64,000 nucleotides of DNA from Streptomyces ficellus (GTDB taxonomy: Bacteria; Actinomycetota; Actinomycetes; Streptomycetales; Streptomycetaceae). The notes below the pieces were generated by a model, which worked only from the letters and a program-made list of their open reading frames with translations, searched no databases and was not told where the DNA came from. Of this stretch, positions 25,561 through 34,900 are shown piece by piece. Location of the stretch: positions 124,001-188,000 of the forward strand of contig NZ_JAUEPL010000006.1 in assembly GCF_030406405.1 (NCBI RefSeq), in the 5' to 3' direction. The position numbers were made by a program, and so were the translations under genes. Numbering within the stretch: position 1 is the stretch's first letter; every line of letters begins with the position of its first letter.

Positions 25561-27357
25561 TCAGAGCGCCGGGTGGGCGTTCTTCATCAGTTCCTGGAAC
25601 TGGGCCGAGAACCAGTGGCCCGAGACCGGGGCGTTCGGGAGCGCGCCCGACATGCTGTTGCCGTTGCGCGGGTTGCCCGTGTAGGTCGGGTCGCACATCC
25701 GGTCGAAGCCCTTGCCCTCGTCGTTCGGGATCGCGCTGCTCGCCCCGTCCGACTCACCCGGCGGCTTCATCCACACGTACGCGTCGATGCCCGCCGCCGG
25801 CGCCGCCTTCGGGCGTTCGCCGAGGCCCGCGCCGGCCTGGTTGCACCAGTTGCCCAGGTGGATGCGCCGGTCGTAGCGGCCGCCGTTGACGTAGGTGTCG
25901 ACGTCGGTGCGCGCGCCGGGGCCGGTCGGCCGGGCCGCGCCGCCCCAGCCGTTGCGGGAGGTGTCGATCAGCATGCCGAGGTTCTGGTCGAAGCCGAGCG
26001 AGACCAGCTTGGCGCGCATGGCCTGGGCGTACGACAGCTCGTCGGTGTACCGGTTCCAGTCGACCCACTTCGACTGGCGTACGGAGACGCCGTTGACCGA
26101 GTCGTCGATCGTGAAGTGGTCCTCCTTCAGGGCGCTGTAGTTGGCCGTGTTGACGATGAAACCGTGCACCTTGGAGACCGTGGAGCCCTCGGCGGTCGCC
26201 GCCTGCTTGAACAGTTCGGCCGAGGCGCCGAAGTTGTCGTCCCAGCCCAGCCAGCCGTGGTGGCCGGCGTCCACGTAGTTGTAGACGTTGGCGATGGCGC
26301 CCAGCTTGTTCAGCGCGTACCCGACGCCCTTGACGTAGTTGCCGTTCGCCTTCATCACGTCACAGTTGGGTGTGGCGGTCGGGCGGGGCGTCACGTTGGT
26401 GACCAGGTTGGGCAGGGAGTCGATCTCGACCGTGGTGACGATCCGCAGGCCCGCGTACTTGGGGTCGGCCAGGATCGCGGCGATCGGGTCGATGTACTGG
26501 GTCTTGTACTTGTCGATCTCGGTGGGGCCCAGCTCGCCGTTGGAGGCGAGGGCGGCGCAGTCGCGGCCGGGCAGGTTGTAGATCACCAGCTGGACGGCGA
26601 GCTCGCCGGTGCCCTTCTGCCGCAGCGCCTCGTCGAGGTGGGCGCGCAGGCCCATGCCGCCGTTGACGCCGTTGATGGCGGCGATCCGGTCCAGCCAGAC
26701 GCCGGTCGGCTGGCTGGAGATGCGGCTGCCGCCCGGCTCGGCCGCGGCCTTCGCGGACCATTCCGGGTTCACGTACACCTTGGCGCCCGCGTACGGGTTG
26801 TCGACGCGGCTGCCGGACGGCGGCGGGGTGGTGGGCGGGTCGGTCGGGCCGGGCGGGTCGGTCGGGCCGCCCGGACCGGCGTTGCAGGTGACGCCGTTCA
26901 GCTTGAAGGCCGCCGGTATGGCGTTGGTGCCGCTGTACGAGGCGTTGAAGCCGAAGGAGGCGGAGCCGTTGGTGGCCAGCGTGCCGTTGTACGAGACGTT
27001 CTTGGCGGTGACGGCGGCGCCGGCCTGCGTGATGGTGGCGTTCCAGCCCTGGGTGACGCGCTGGTTTCCCGCGTAGGTCCACTCCAGGGTCCAGGAGCTC
27101 ACCGGGTCACCGGTGTTGGTGATGGTGACATTGGCGCCGAAGCCGGCGTTCCACTGGTTGGTGACCTGGTAGTCGACCGTGCAGCCGGGGGCGGCGGCGC
27201 CGGCCGTGGTGGTCAGCGCGGTGGCGGTCGCGCCGGTCGCCGCGATCAGGGTGCAGGCGGCCAGCAGGGCGGTGCGACGGCGGCGAGGCGCGGTCGCGGT
27301 GCTGCCCGAGGCGCTGCCCGAGGCGCTGCCCGTGGTGGTGTTCGTGGTGCGGCTCAT
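25561..27357 (-). CDS. Secreted GH6 cellulase with N-terminal CBM2
   Basis: A 598-residue extracellular cellobiohydrolase/endoglucanase. The signal region (RRRRTALLAACTLIAATGATATALTTTAGAAAPG) is followed by CBM2 at about 55-165 (CTVDYQVTNQWNAGFGANVTI..., WNATITQAGAAVTAKNVSYNGTL). A Pro/Thr linker (PTDPPGPTDPPTTPPPSG) leads to the GH6 domain at about 185-598. GH6 signatures are VVTTVEIDSLPNLVTN-like (seen as IVTTVEIDSLPNLVTN), NVYNYVDAGHHGWLGWDDN and DAYVWMKPPGESDG. It resembles Cel6B-type exoglucanases. It lies 15 bases behind the GH5 gene on the same strand, so the two are probably one transcript under CebR. Confidence 0.9.
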   Translation of the reverse strand: MSRTTNTTTGSASGSASGSTATAPRRRRTALLAACTLIAATGATATALTTTAGAAAPGCTVDYQVTNQWNAGFGANVTITNTGDPVSSWTLEWTYAGNQRVTQGWNATITQAGAAVTAKNVSYNGTLATNGSASFGFNASYSGTNAIPAAFKLNGVTCNAGPGGPTDPPGPTDPPTTPPPSGSRVDNPYAGAKVYVNPEWSAKAAAEPGGSRISSQPTGVWLDRIAAINGVNGGMGLRAHLDEALRQKGTGELAVQLVIYNLPGRDCAALASNGELGPTEIDKYKTQYIDPIAAILADPKYAGLRIVTTVEIDSLPNLVTNVTPRPTATPNCDVMKANGNYVKGVGYALNKLGAIANVYNYVDAGHHGWLGWDDNFGASAELFKQAATAEGSTVSKVHGFIVNTANYSALKEDHFTIDDSVNGVSVRQSKWVDWNRYTDELSYAQAMRAKLVSLGFDQNLGMLIDTSRNGWGGAARPTGPGARTDVDTYVNGGRYDRRIHLGNWCNQAGAGLGERPKAAPAAGIDAYVWMKPPGESDGASSAIPNDEGKGFDRMCDPTYTGNPRNGNSMSGALPNAPVSGHWFSAQFQELMKNAHPAL

Positions 27358-27372
27358 GTCCGGTGTTACCTC

Positions 27373-28965
27373 TCAGTCGAGGGCGCGCAGATGGTCGCGC
27401 AACCCGATGCCGAATGCGGTGGGGGTGCCGTTGTAGTCGCTGATCAGGGCCGGGCCCGAGGAGCAGTCCCAGGTGTTCCAGGTCCAGCCGAGGTACGACA
27501 GGCCACGGGCGTCGAACCACCTCATGACGCGGTCGATGAAGCCGTGCCCGCAGGTGTTCTCGCCGATCTCGCCCGCCACCAGCGGTACGCGGGCGGCGAC
27601 CGGCGCGAGCGTGGAGTCCCAGCACGCCTCGTTCGCGCAGGCGTTGAAGTTGTAGACGTGCCAGGCGGCGGCGAGATTGCCGGCCGGGTCGGCCGGTGCG
27701 TACGCGAGCCACTGGCTCAGGTCGTTGGAGTACGCGATTCCGGGGACCAGGACGAGGTTGCGGGCCCCGGTGGCCCGTACCGCGTCCAGGAGATCCTGCA
27801 TCCCGGCGACCTCGTAGCCGATCCCCGGGCAGGTGCCGCCGTCGCGCCAGCAGGTCCAGGCCTGGGCGGCGGTGGAGGTGGCGCGGTCCGGGTAGGGCTC
27901 GTTGAACAGGTCGAAGACGACGCGCCGGTCGTCCTTGAAGGTGTTCGCCACCGAGGTCCAGAAGGTCGGGGTGTAGCGGGCGTTGGGCATCGGCTTCTGG
28001 CAGCTCGCGTGGATGTCCGAGCAGCCCGCGGAGTTGCCGGTGTACTGCCCCCAGCTCCAGTGCAGCTCCACGATCGGCGTCATGCCGTGCGCCTCGACCC
28101 GCGCCACCAGGTCCTTCACGGCGTTGATGTAGGCCGTGCCCCGGTAGGCCGGCTTGATGTTGTCCAGGCCCAGCCAGCACTCCTCATTGAGCGGGATGCG
28201 GACCGTGTTGGCGTTCCAGCCGGCGATGGCGCGTACGGAGGCGTCGTCCACCGGCCCGTCGAAGATGCCGTGCCCCTGCACGCACATGAACTCGCCGCCG
28301 GAGCGGTTCACGCCGAGCATCCGGCGGGTGGCGCCGTTCTCGTCCACCAGCTTGTTGCCGTTCACGGTGAGCACGGGCGGCCCACTGCCCGGGTCCGGCG
28401 GGTTCGGCGGGTTCGGCGGGTCGGTCGGGCCGCCGGGGTCGGCGTTGCACACCGTGCCGTTGAGCGTGAACGACGCCGGGGCGGGGTTCGTACCCGACCA
28501 GGAGGCGATGAACCCGGCGGTGACACGGGCGCCGGTGGGAAGCGAGCCGTTCCAGCTCTCGTTCACGGCGGTGACCGACGCACCGGACTGGGACCATGTG
28601 GCGCCCCAGCCCTGGGACACCTTCTGGCCGCCCGTGAAGGCGAAGCCCAGGGTCCAGCCGTTCAGCGCGGCACCGTTGTTGGTCACGGTGACCGATCCCT
28701 GGAAACCGCCGGCCCACTGGTTGGTGGCGCTGTACTCCACCGTGCAGACGGGTGCGGCGGCCGCCGAAGCGGCCCCGGCAGCCGCCGGGGCCGGTGCGGC
28801 CTTCGCCGGGGACATGGCGCCCGCCTGGACCGGCGCGGCCACCGCCGCCGACCCGGGCGGGAGAGCGGCGCCGACCACAGCGAGCGCCGTTCCGGTGAGC
28901 ACCGCTCCGATACGGGAGCGTAAGGACGGGGCGTGTCGCGGGGAGTATCGCGGGGGGTGTCGCAT
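27373..28965 (-). CDS. Secreted GH5 endoglucanase with N-terminal CBM2 and a TTA codon
   Basis: A 530-residue extracellular endo-beta-1,4-glucanase. After the signal peptide (to about residue 43) and an Ala/Pro-rich stretch comes CBM2 at about 73-175 (CTVEYSATNQWAGGFQGSVTV). A PPNPPNPPDPG linker leads to GH5 at about 195-530. The acid/base Glu is in FDLFNEPYPD and the nucleophile Glu in PLVAGEIGENTCG. ATG 28965 has AAGGAG 7 bases upstream. Leu15, in the signal peptide, is encoded by TTA (28923-28921), so expression should depend on bldA tRNA-Leu. Two CebR palindromes lie upstream. First gene of the GH5-GH6 operon. Confidence 0.9.
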   Translation of the reverse strand: MRHPPRYSPRHAPSLRSRIGAVLTGTALAVVGAALPPGSAAVAAPVQAGAMSPAKAAPAPAAAGAASAAAAPVCTVEYSATNQWAGGFQGSVTVTNNGAALNGWTLGFAFTGGQKVSQGWGATWSQSGASVTAVNESWNGSLPTGARVTAGFIASWSGTNPAPASFTLNGTVCNADPGGPTDPPNPPNPPDPGSGPPVLTVNGNKLVDENGATRRMLGVNRSGGEFMCVQGHGIFDGPVDDASVRAIAGWNANTVRIPLNEECWLGLDNIKPAYRGTAYINAVKDLVARVEAHGMTPIVELHWSWGQYTGNSAGCSDIHASCQKPMPNARYTPTFWTSVANTFKDDRRVVFDLFNEPYPDRATSTAAQAWTCWRDGGTCPGIGYEVAGMQDLLDAVRATGARNLVLVPGIAYSNDLSQWLAYAPADPAGNLAAAWHVYNFNACANEACWDSTLAPVAARVPLVAGEIGENTCGHGFIDRVMRWFDARGLSYLGWTWNTWDCSSGPALISDYNGTPTAFGIGLRDHLRALD

Positions 28966-29014
28966 GAGCGACTCCTTGCAGAACGGGCGCGTACCTGACA
29001 ACGCGCCGACTGAA

Positions 29015-29028
29015 TGGAACCGCTCCCA
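29015..29028. promoter_or_regulatory. CebR operator upstream of GH5-GH6
   Basis: TGGAACCGCTCCCA is a CebR-type palindrome with two changes from TGGGAGCGCTCCCA, about 50 bases before the GH5 start. Confidence 0.75.
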
Positions 29029-29146
29029 CTGGTGCAGCAGACCGTAGCGCCAAGCGCTGTCAAGGAACAGAGGGGCCGTCAATTTTCGCTGTCGATTTTC
29101 TTCGACTCTTCAAGCACCTTGACCCCCTCGCCGCCTCTCCGCATAG

Positions 29147-29160
29147 TGGGAGCGCTCCCA
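29147..29160. promoter_or_regulatory. CebR operator upstream of GH48
   Basis: TGGGAGCGCTCCCA, an exact match, about 60 bases before the GH48 start, in the 254-base divergent region shared with GH5. Confidence 0.92.
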
Positions 29161-29219
29161 CTGGTCAAAGCTTGTGCTCATCCCCACCTCCCTCACGAGC
29201 CGCGAGGAGAAGCAAGCAC

Positions 29220-32147
29220 ATGTCACCAGGACCAAGACGGTTATGGGCCGCGCTGGTCGCCGTCGTCTCCCTGCCTCTCGGGATGACCGCCGCCGCCGGA
29301 ACCACCCCCGCACAGGCCGCCGCGGCCGTGCAGTGCAGCGTCGACTACAAGACCACCAATGACTGGGGCTCCGGCTTCACCGCCGAGCTGACCCTCACCA
29401 ACCGGGGCACCGCCCCCCTCGACGGCTGGACCCTCACCTACGACCAGGCGGGCGACCAGAGGCTCACCAACGGCTGGAACGGCACCTGGTCCCAGACCGG
29501 AAAGTCCGTCAGCGTCCAGAGCGCCGCCTGGAACAGGACCGTCGCCGCGGGCGCGGCCGTCACCACCGGTGCCCAGTTCACCTACACCGGCACCAACAAG
29601 GCACCCGCCTCGTTCGCCGTCAACGGCACGACCTGCGCCGGTGCCCAGCAGCCGCCGGTCGCCGTGCTCACCAGCCCGGCCCCCGGCGCCGTCTTCACCG
29701 CCGGCGATCCCGTCCCGATGGCCGCCACCGCCGCGGCCGCGGACGGAGCCACCGTCAGCAAGGTCGAGTTCTACCGCAGCGGCGGCAGCGGCACACCGGC
29801 CCTGCTCGGTACGGACACCACCGCACCCTTCACCCACAGCGCCACGGGCCTCGCCGCCGGCGCCCACTCCCTCTACGCCAAGGCGTACGACAGCCGGGGC
29901 GCCGCGGCCGAGTCCGCGCCGGTCGGCATCACGGTCGCCGCAGGCCCCGCCCTGGTCGCCACCCCCGCCCAGCTCGGCGTCCGCCAGGGCACCACCGGCA
30001 GCTTCGACCTGAAGCTGTCCACCCAGCCGCCCGCCAACGGCAACGTCACGGTGACCATCGCCCGCACCTCCGGCACCACCGGCCTCACCGCGGCTCCCAC
30101 GACCCTCACCTTCACCCCGGCGAACTGGAACACCGCCCAGAAGGTGACCGTCACCGCCGCGCGGACCGGCACCGGCTCGGCCGTCTTCACCGCGACCGCC
30201 CCCGGCCACACCAAGGCCGAGGTCACCGTCACGCAGCTGGCCGCCGACTCCACGTACGACGCCCGCTTCCTCGACCTCCACGGGAAGATCACCAACCCGG
30301 GCAACGGCTACTTCTCGCCCGAGGGCATCCCGTACCACTCGGTGGAGACGCTGATCGTCGAGGCGCCGGACCACGGGCACGAGACGACCTCGGAGGCGTA
30401 CAGCTATCTGATCTGGCTCCAGGCCATGTACGGGAAGATCACCGGCGACTGGACCAAGTTCAACGGCGCGTGGGAAACCATGGAGAAGTACATGATCCCC
30501 ACCCGCGCCGACCAGCCCACCAACTCCTCCTACAACGCTTCGAAACCGGCCACGTACGCCCCCGAGCACGACCTGCCGGCGCAGTACCCCTCGCGCCTGG
30601 ACTCCGGTGTCACCGCGGGCGTCGACCCGATCGCCGGCGAGCTGAAGAGCGCGTACGGCACGGATGACATCTACGGCATGCACTGGCTCCAGGACGTCGA
30701 CAACGTCTACGGGTTCGGCAACGAGCCCGGCACGTGCTCCGCCGGGCCGGCCGCGCAGGGACCGTCGTACATCAACACCTTCCAGCGCGGCCCCCAGGAG
30801 TCCGTCTGGGAGACCGTCACCCACCCCACCTGCGACAACTTCCGCTACGGCGGCAGGAACGGCTACCTGGACCTGTTCACCGGGGACGCCTCCTACGCCA
30901 AGCAGTGGAAGTTCACCAACGCCCCCGACGCCGACGCCCGCGCCGTCCAGGCCGCGTACTGGGCCGACGTCTGGGCCAAGCAGCAGGGCAAGGGCGGGCA
31001 GGTCACCGCGACCGTCACCAAGGCCGCCAAGATGGGCGACTACCTGCGCTACTCCCTGTTCGACAAGTACTTCAAGAAGGCCGGCGACTGCGTCGGCCCG
31101 ACCACCTGCCCGGCCGGTACCGGCAAGAGCAGCGCGCACTACCTGATGTCCTGGTACTACGCCTGGGGCGGCGCCACCGACACCAGCGCCGGCTGGTCCT
31201 GGCGCATCGGCTCCAGCCACGCCCACGGCGGCTACCAGAACCCGCTGGCCGCGTACGCGCTCAGCGAGTACGCCCCGCTCAAGCCCAAGTCGGCCACCGG
31301 GCAGGCGGACTGGGCGACCAGCCTGGACCGGCAGCTGGAGTTCTACCGCTGGCTCCAGTCCGCCGAGGGCGCCATCGCGGGCGGCGCCACCAACAGCTGG
31401 CAGGGCCGGTACGCCACGCCCCCGGCCGGCACGCCGACCTTCCACGGCCTGTACTACGACGAGAAGCCGGTCTACCACGACCCGCCGTCCAACCAGTGGT
31501 TCGGCTTCCAGGCGTGGTCGATGGAACGGGTCGCCGAGTTCTACCACCAGACCGGTGACGCGGCCGCCAAGGCCGTCCTCGACAAGTGGGTCGACTGGGC
31601 CGTCTCCAAGACCACCATCAACCCCGACGGCACCTACCGCTTCCCCTCCACCCTCCAGTGGTCCGGCAAGCCCGACACCTGGAACCCCGCGAACCCCGGC
31701 GCCAACACCGGGCTGCACGTCACCGTCGCCGACTACACCGACGACGTGGGCGTGGCCGCCGCGTACGCCAAGACCCTGACGTACTACGGCGCCAAGTCCG
31801 GCGACGCGGACGCCAAACGGGTCGCCAAGGCGCTGCTGGACGGCATGTGGGCCCACCACCAGGACCCGCTGGGCATCGCGGTCCCCGAGACACGCGCCGA
31901 CTACAACCGGTTCGACGACGCCGTGTACGTACCGAGCGGCTGGACCGGCGTCATGCCGAACGGCGACACGGTCGACTCCTCCTCGACGTTCGCCTCGATC
32001 CGCTCCTTCTACCAGGACGACCCGGCCTGGCCGAAGGTCGAGGCCTACCTCAAGGGCGGTGCCGCGCCGGTCTTCACGTACCACCGGTTCTGGGCCCAGG
32101 CGGACATCGCCCTGGCCATGGGCTCGTACGCGGAGCTTCTCGAATAG
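29220..32147 (+). CDS. Secreted GH48 cellobiohydrolase with CBM2 and Ig-like modules
   Basis: A 975-residue extracellular reducing-end cellobiohydrolase. The signal peptide ends near residue 36 (TTPAQAAAA). CBM2 is at about 38-145 ([21 protein letters not shown]). Two Ig-like or fibronectin-like modules follow, at about 150-245 ([15 protein letters not shown]) and about 246-340 ([15 protein letters not shown]). GH48 is at about 342-975 ([45 protein letters not shown]). That stretch includes the conserved HETTSEA acid region, and [12 protein letters not shown] and [18 protein letters not shown] are also present. GAGGAGAAG precedes the ATG. Expressed divergently from GH5-GH6 under CebR. Confidence 0.93.
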   Translation: MSPGPRRLWAALVAVVSLPLGMTAAAGTTPAQAAAAVQCSVDYKTTNDWGSGFTAELTLTNRGTAPLDGWTLTYDQAGDQRLTNGWNGTWSQTGKSVSVQSAAWNRTVAAGAAVTTGAQFTYTGTNKAPASFAVNGTTCAGAQQPPVAVLTSPAPGAVFTAGDPVPMAATAAAADGATVSKVEFYRSGGSGTPALLGTDTTAPFTHSATGLAAGAHSLYAKAYDSRGAAAESAPVGITVAAGPALVATPAQLGVRQGTTGSFDLKLSTQPPANGNVTVTIARTSGTTGLTAAPTTLTFTPANWNTAQKVTVTAARTGTGSAVFTATAPGHTKAEVTVTQLAADSTYDARFLDLHGKITNPGNGYFSPEGIPYHSVETLIVEAPDHGHETTSEAYSYLIWLQAMYGKITGDWTKFNGAWETMEKYMIPTRADQPTNSSYNASKPATYAPEHDLPAQYPSRLDSGVTAGVDPIAGELKSAYGTDDIYGMHWLQDVDNVYGFGNEPGTCSAGPAAQGPSYINTFQRGPQESVWETVTHPTCDNFRYGGRNGYLDLFTGDASYAKQWKFTNAPDADARAVQAAYWADVWAKQQGKGGQVTATVTKAAKMGDYLRYSLFDKYFKKAGDCVGPTTCPAGTGKSSAHYLMSWYYAWGGATDTSAGWSWRIGSSHAHGGYQNPLAAYALSEYAPLKPKSATGQADWATSLDRQLEFYRWLQSAEGAIAGGATNSWQGRYATPPAGTPTFHGLYYDEKPVYHDPPSNQWFGFQAWSMERVAEFYHQTGDAAAKAVLDKWVDWAVSKTTINPDGTYRFPSTLQWSGKPDTWNPANPGANTGLHVTVADYTDDVGVAAAYAKTLTYYGAKSGDADAKRVAKALLDGMWAHHQDPLGIAVPETRADYNRFDDAVYVPSGWTGVMPNGDTVDSSSTFASIRSFYQDDPAWPKVEAYLKGGAAPVFTYHRFWAQADIALAMGSYAELLE

Positions 32148-32173
32148 CCCCGCGGGGCTTCGCGTACGTACCA

Positions 32174-32210
32174 AGCCGGGAGGGCCGCGCTGCCTGCGGC
32201 CCTCCCGGCT
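32174..32210. terminator. Strong hairpin after GH48
   Basis: Perfect 15-bp arms AGCCGGGAGGGCCGC / GCGGCCCTCCCGGCT with a 7-base loop, between the GH48 and GH74 genes on the same strand. Confidence 0.8.
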
Positions 32211-32269
32211 CATGCCTTTCCCCCCGATGCCGCACGCCCGCACGCCCCCACGCCCGAGAGGAAGCCCCC

Positions 32270-34900
32270 GTGCGCAGAACACGACACCTGCTCCTCGGCC
32301 TGGCACTCGCCGCCGGCCTGCTGACCGGCACCCACCCGCCCGCCGCCACGGCCGCCGCCCAGGCAGCACCCGCCGCCCCGCCGGGGCCCGCCGCCGAGTC
32401 GTACACCTGGAAGAACGTCCGCATCGACGGCGGCGGCTTCGTCCCCGGCATCGTCTTCAGCCGCACCGAGAAGAACCTCGCCTACGCCCGCACCGACATC
32501 GGCGGCGCCTACCGCTGGCAGCAGGCCACCAAGACCTGGACGCCGCTGCTCGACTCGGTCGGCTGGGACCGCTGGGGCCACACGGGCGTCGTCAGCATCG
32601 CGTCCGACTCCATCGACCCGAACCGGGTGTACGCGGCGGTCGGCACGTACACCAACAGCTGGGACCCCGGCAACGGCGCCGTCCTGCGCTCCGCCGACCG
32701 GGGCGCCACCTGGCAGAAGGCCGACCTGCCCTTCAAGCTCGGCGGCAACATGCCAGGGCGCGGCATGGGTGAACGCCTCGCCGTCGACCCGCACCTGGGC
32801 AGTGTGCTGTACCTCGGCGCGCCCAGCGGCAAGGGCCTGTGGCGCTCCACCGACGCGGGCGCCACCTGGTCGCAGGTCACCGCCTTCCCCAACCCCGGCA
32901 CCTACGCCCAGGACCCGTCCGACACCTCCGGTTACGCCTCCGACAACCAGGGCATCGTCTGGGTCACCTTCGACGAGACGACCGGCACGCGCGGAACCGC
33001 CACCAGGACGATCTACGTCGGTGTCGCCGACAAGGACAACGCCGTCTACCGCTCCACCGACGCGGGCGCCACCTGGACCCGGCTGCCCGGCCAGCCCACC
33101 GGCCTCCTCGCCCACAAGGGCGTCCTCGACGCGGCGAGCGGCCACCTCTACCTGGCGTACAGCGACACGGGCGGCCCGTACGACGGCGGCAAGGGCGCGG
33201 TGTGGCGGTACGCCACGAAGACCGCGACCTGGCGGGACATCACCCCGGACGCCCAGGCGCACTACGGTTTCAGCGGGCTGAGCGCCGACCGGCAGAAACC
33301 CGGCACGGTCATGGTGACCGGCTACAGCTCCTGGTGGCCCGACACCCAGATCTTCCGCACCACCGACAGCGGCGCCACCTGGACCCGGGCGTGGGAGTAC
33401 ACCTCGTACCCCACCCGCTCCAACCGCTACACCATGGACGTCTCCTCCTCCCCCTGGCTCACCTGGGGCGCCGACCCCGCACCGCCCGAGCAGTCCCCGA
33501 AGCTGGGCTGGATGACCGAGTCGCTGGAGATCGACCCGTTCGACTCGAACCGGATGATGTACGGGACGGGCGCCACGATCTACGGCACGGAGAACCTCGG
33601 GCAGTGGGACGGCGGCGGCAGGATCACCATCACGCCGATGGTGCGGGGCCTGGAGGAGACGGCCGTCAACGACCTCGTCTCGCCGCCCTCCGGGGCCCCG
33701 CTGATCAGCGCGCTCGGTGACATCGGCGGCTTCCGGCACACCGACGTCACCAAGGTGCCGCCGATGATGTTCACCTCGCCCAACTTCACGACCACGACGA
33801 GCCTGGACTACGCCGAGTCCCGCCCGGACACGGTCGTCCGCGTCGGCAACCTCGACAGCGGCCCGCGCATCGCCTTCTCCACCGACAACGGCGCCACCTG
33901 GTTCGCGGGTCAGGAGCCTTCGGGCGTCTCCGGCGGCGGCACGGTGGCGGCGGCGGCGGACGGCAGCCGGTTCGTGTGGAGCCCGGACGGCGCGGCGGTG
34001 CACACCACGTCCGGCTTCGGCACGTCGTGGACGGCGGCTCGGGGCATCCCGGCCGGCGCGGTCGTCGAGGCCGACCGGGTCGACCCGAAGAAGTTCTACG
34101 GCTTCGCGGCCGGGACGTTCTACGTCAGTACGGACGGTGGCGCCACCTTCACCGCGTCCGGGGCCACCGGCCTGCCCGCGTCGGGCGGGGTGCGCTTCCA
34201 GGCCGTCCCGGGCCGGGGCGGCGACATCTGGCTGGCGGGCGGCGAGGCCGGCGGCACGTACGGCCTGTGGCGCTCGACCGACTCGGGCGCGACGTTCGCC
34301 AGGGTCCGGGGCGTCGAGGAGGCCGACACCATCGGCTTCGGCAAGGCCGCGCCGGGCGCCTCGTACCAGGCGCTGTACACCAGCGCGAAGATCGGCGGCG
34401 TACGCGGGATCTTCCGCTCCACGGACGCGGGCGCGAGCTGGGTCCGCATCAACGACGACGCCCACCAGTGGGGCTGGACGGGCGCCGCGATCACCGGCGA
34501 CCCGAGGGTCTACGGGCGCGTGTACGTGTCGACCAACGGCCGTGGCGTCATCTACGGCGACACGGCGGGCACGCCCACCGGCCCCCCTGGGGAAGGCCCG
34601 TGTTCCGCGACGTACAAGGTGACCAGCCAGTGGCAGGGCGGCTTCCAGGCGGAGGTGACGCTCAAGAACACGGGCACGGCGGCGTGGAACGGTTGGTCGG
34701 CCGGCTGGAGTTTCCCCTCCGGCCAGCAGATCAGCCAGATCTGGAACGCCACCCACACCCAGACCGGGGCCGCCGTCACGGCGAAGAACACCGCCTGGAA
34801 CGGCACGGTGCAGCCGGGCGCGTCGGTCGCCTTCGGCTTCACCGGCTCGTGGTCGGGGACGAACCCGCCCCCGACCACGCTCGCCTGCGCTACGGGGTAG
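32270..34900 (+). CDS. Secreted GH74 xyloglucanase with C-terminal CBM2
   Basis: An 876-residue extracellular xyloglucan-specific endoglucanase. The signal is VRRTRHLLLGLALAAGLLTG. GH74 is a tandem seven-bladed propeller at about 42-765, with repeated Asp-box type motifs (RSADRGATWQKA, RSTDAGATWSQV, RTTDSGATWTRA, RSTDSGATFARV). The start of the fold is WKNVRIDGGGFVPGIVFSRTEKNLAYARTDIGGAYRW. CBM2 closes the protein at about 775-876 (CSATYKVTSQWQGGFQAEVTL). The GTG start has GAGAGGAAG about 5 bases upstream. It overlaps the converging PL11 gene by 11 bases. No CebR palindrome is seen just upstream. Confidence 0.92.
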   Translation: MRRTRHLLLGLALAAGLLTGTHPPAATAAAQAAPAAPPGPAAESYTWKNVRIDGGGFVPGIVFSRTEKNLAYARTDIGGAYRWQQATKTWTPLLDSVGWDRWGHTGVVSIASDSIDPNRVYAAVGTYTNSWDPGNGAVLRSADRGATWQKADLPFKLGGNMPGRGMGERLAVDPHLGSVLYLGAPSGKGLWRSTDAGATWSQVTAFPNPGTYAQDPSDTSGYASDNQGIVWVTFDETTGTRGTATRTIYVGVADKDNAVYRSTDAGATWTRLPGQPTGLLAHKGVLDAASGHLYLAYSDTGGPYDGGKGAVWRYATKTATWRDITPDAQAHYGFSGLSADRQKPGTVMVTGYSSWWPDTQIFRTTDSGATWTRAWEYTSYPTRSNRYTMDVSSSPWLTWGADPAPPEQSPKLGWMTESLEIDPFDSNRMMYGTGATIYGTENLGQWDGGGRITITPMVRGLEETAVNDLVSPPSGAPLISALGDIGGFRHTDVTKVPPMMFTSPNFTTTTSLDYAESRPDTVVRVGNLDSGPRIAFSTDNGATWFAGQEPSGVSGGGTVAAAADGSRFVWSPDGAAVHTTSGFGTSWTAARGIPAGAVVEADRVDPKKFYGFAAGTFYVSTDGGATFTASGATGLPASGGVRFQAVPGRGGDIWLAGGEAGGTYGLWRSTDSGATFARVRGVEEADTIGFGKAAPGASYQALYTSAKIGGVRGIFRSTDAGASWVRINDDAHQWGWTGAAITGDPRVYGRVYVSTNGRGVIYGDTAGTPTGPPGEGPCSATYKVTSQWQGGFQAEVTLKNTGTAAWNGWSAGWSFPSGQQISQIWNATHTQTGAAVTAKNTAWNGTVQPGASVAFGFTGSWSGTNPPPTTLACATG

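Noticed and set aside
25525..28923. An 1132-residue open frame opposite the GH5 and GH6 genes
   Set aside because: The minus strand encodes complete CBM2, GH5 and GH6 domains. The plus frame has no domain and a low-complexity Val/Gly/Arg makeup.
29241..32369. A 1042-residue minus-strand frame opposite the GH48 gene
   Set aside because: It is a shadow of the GH48 gene without recognisable domains.
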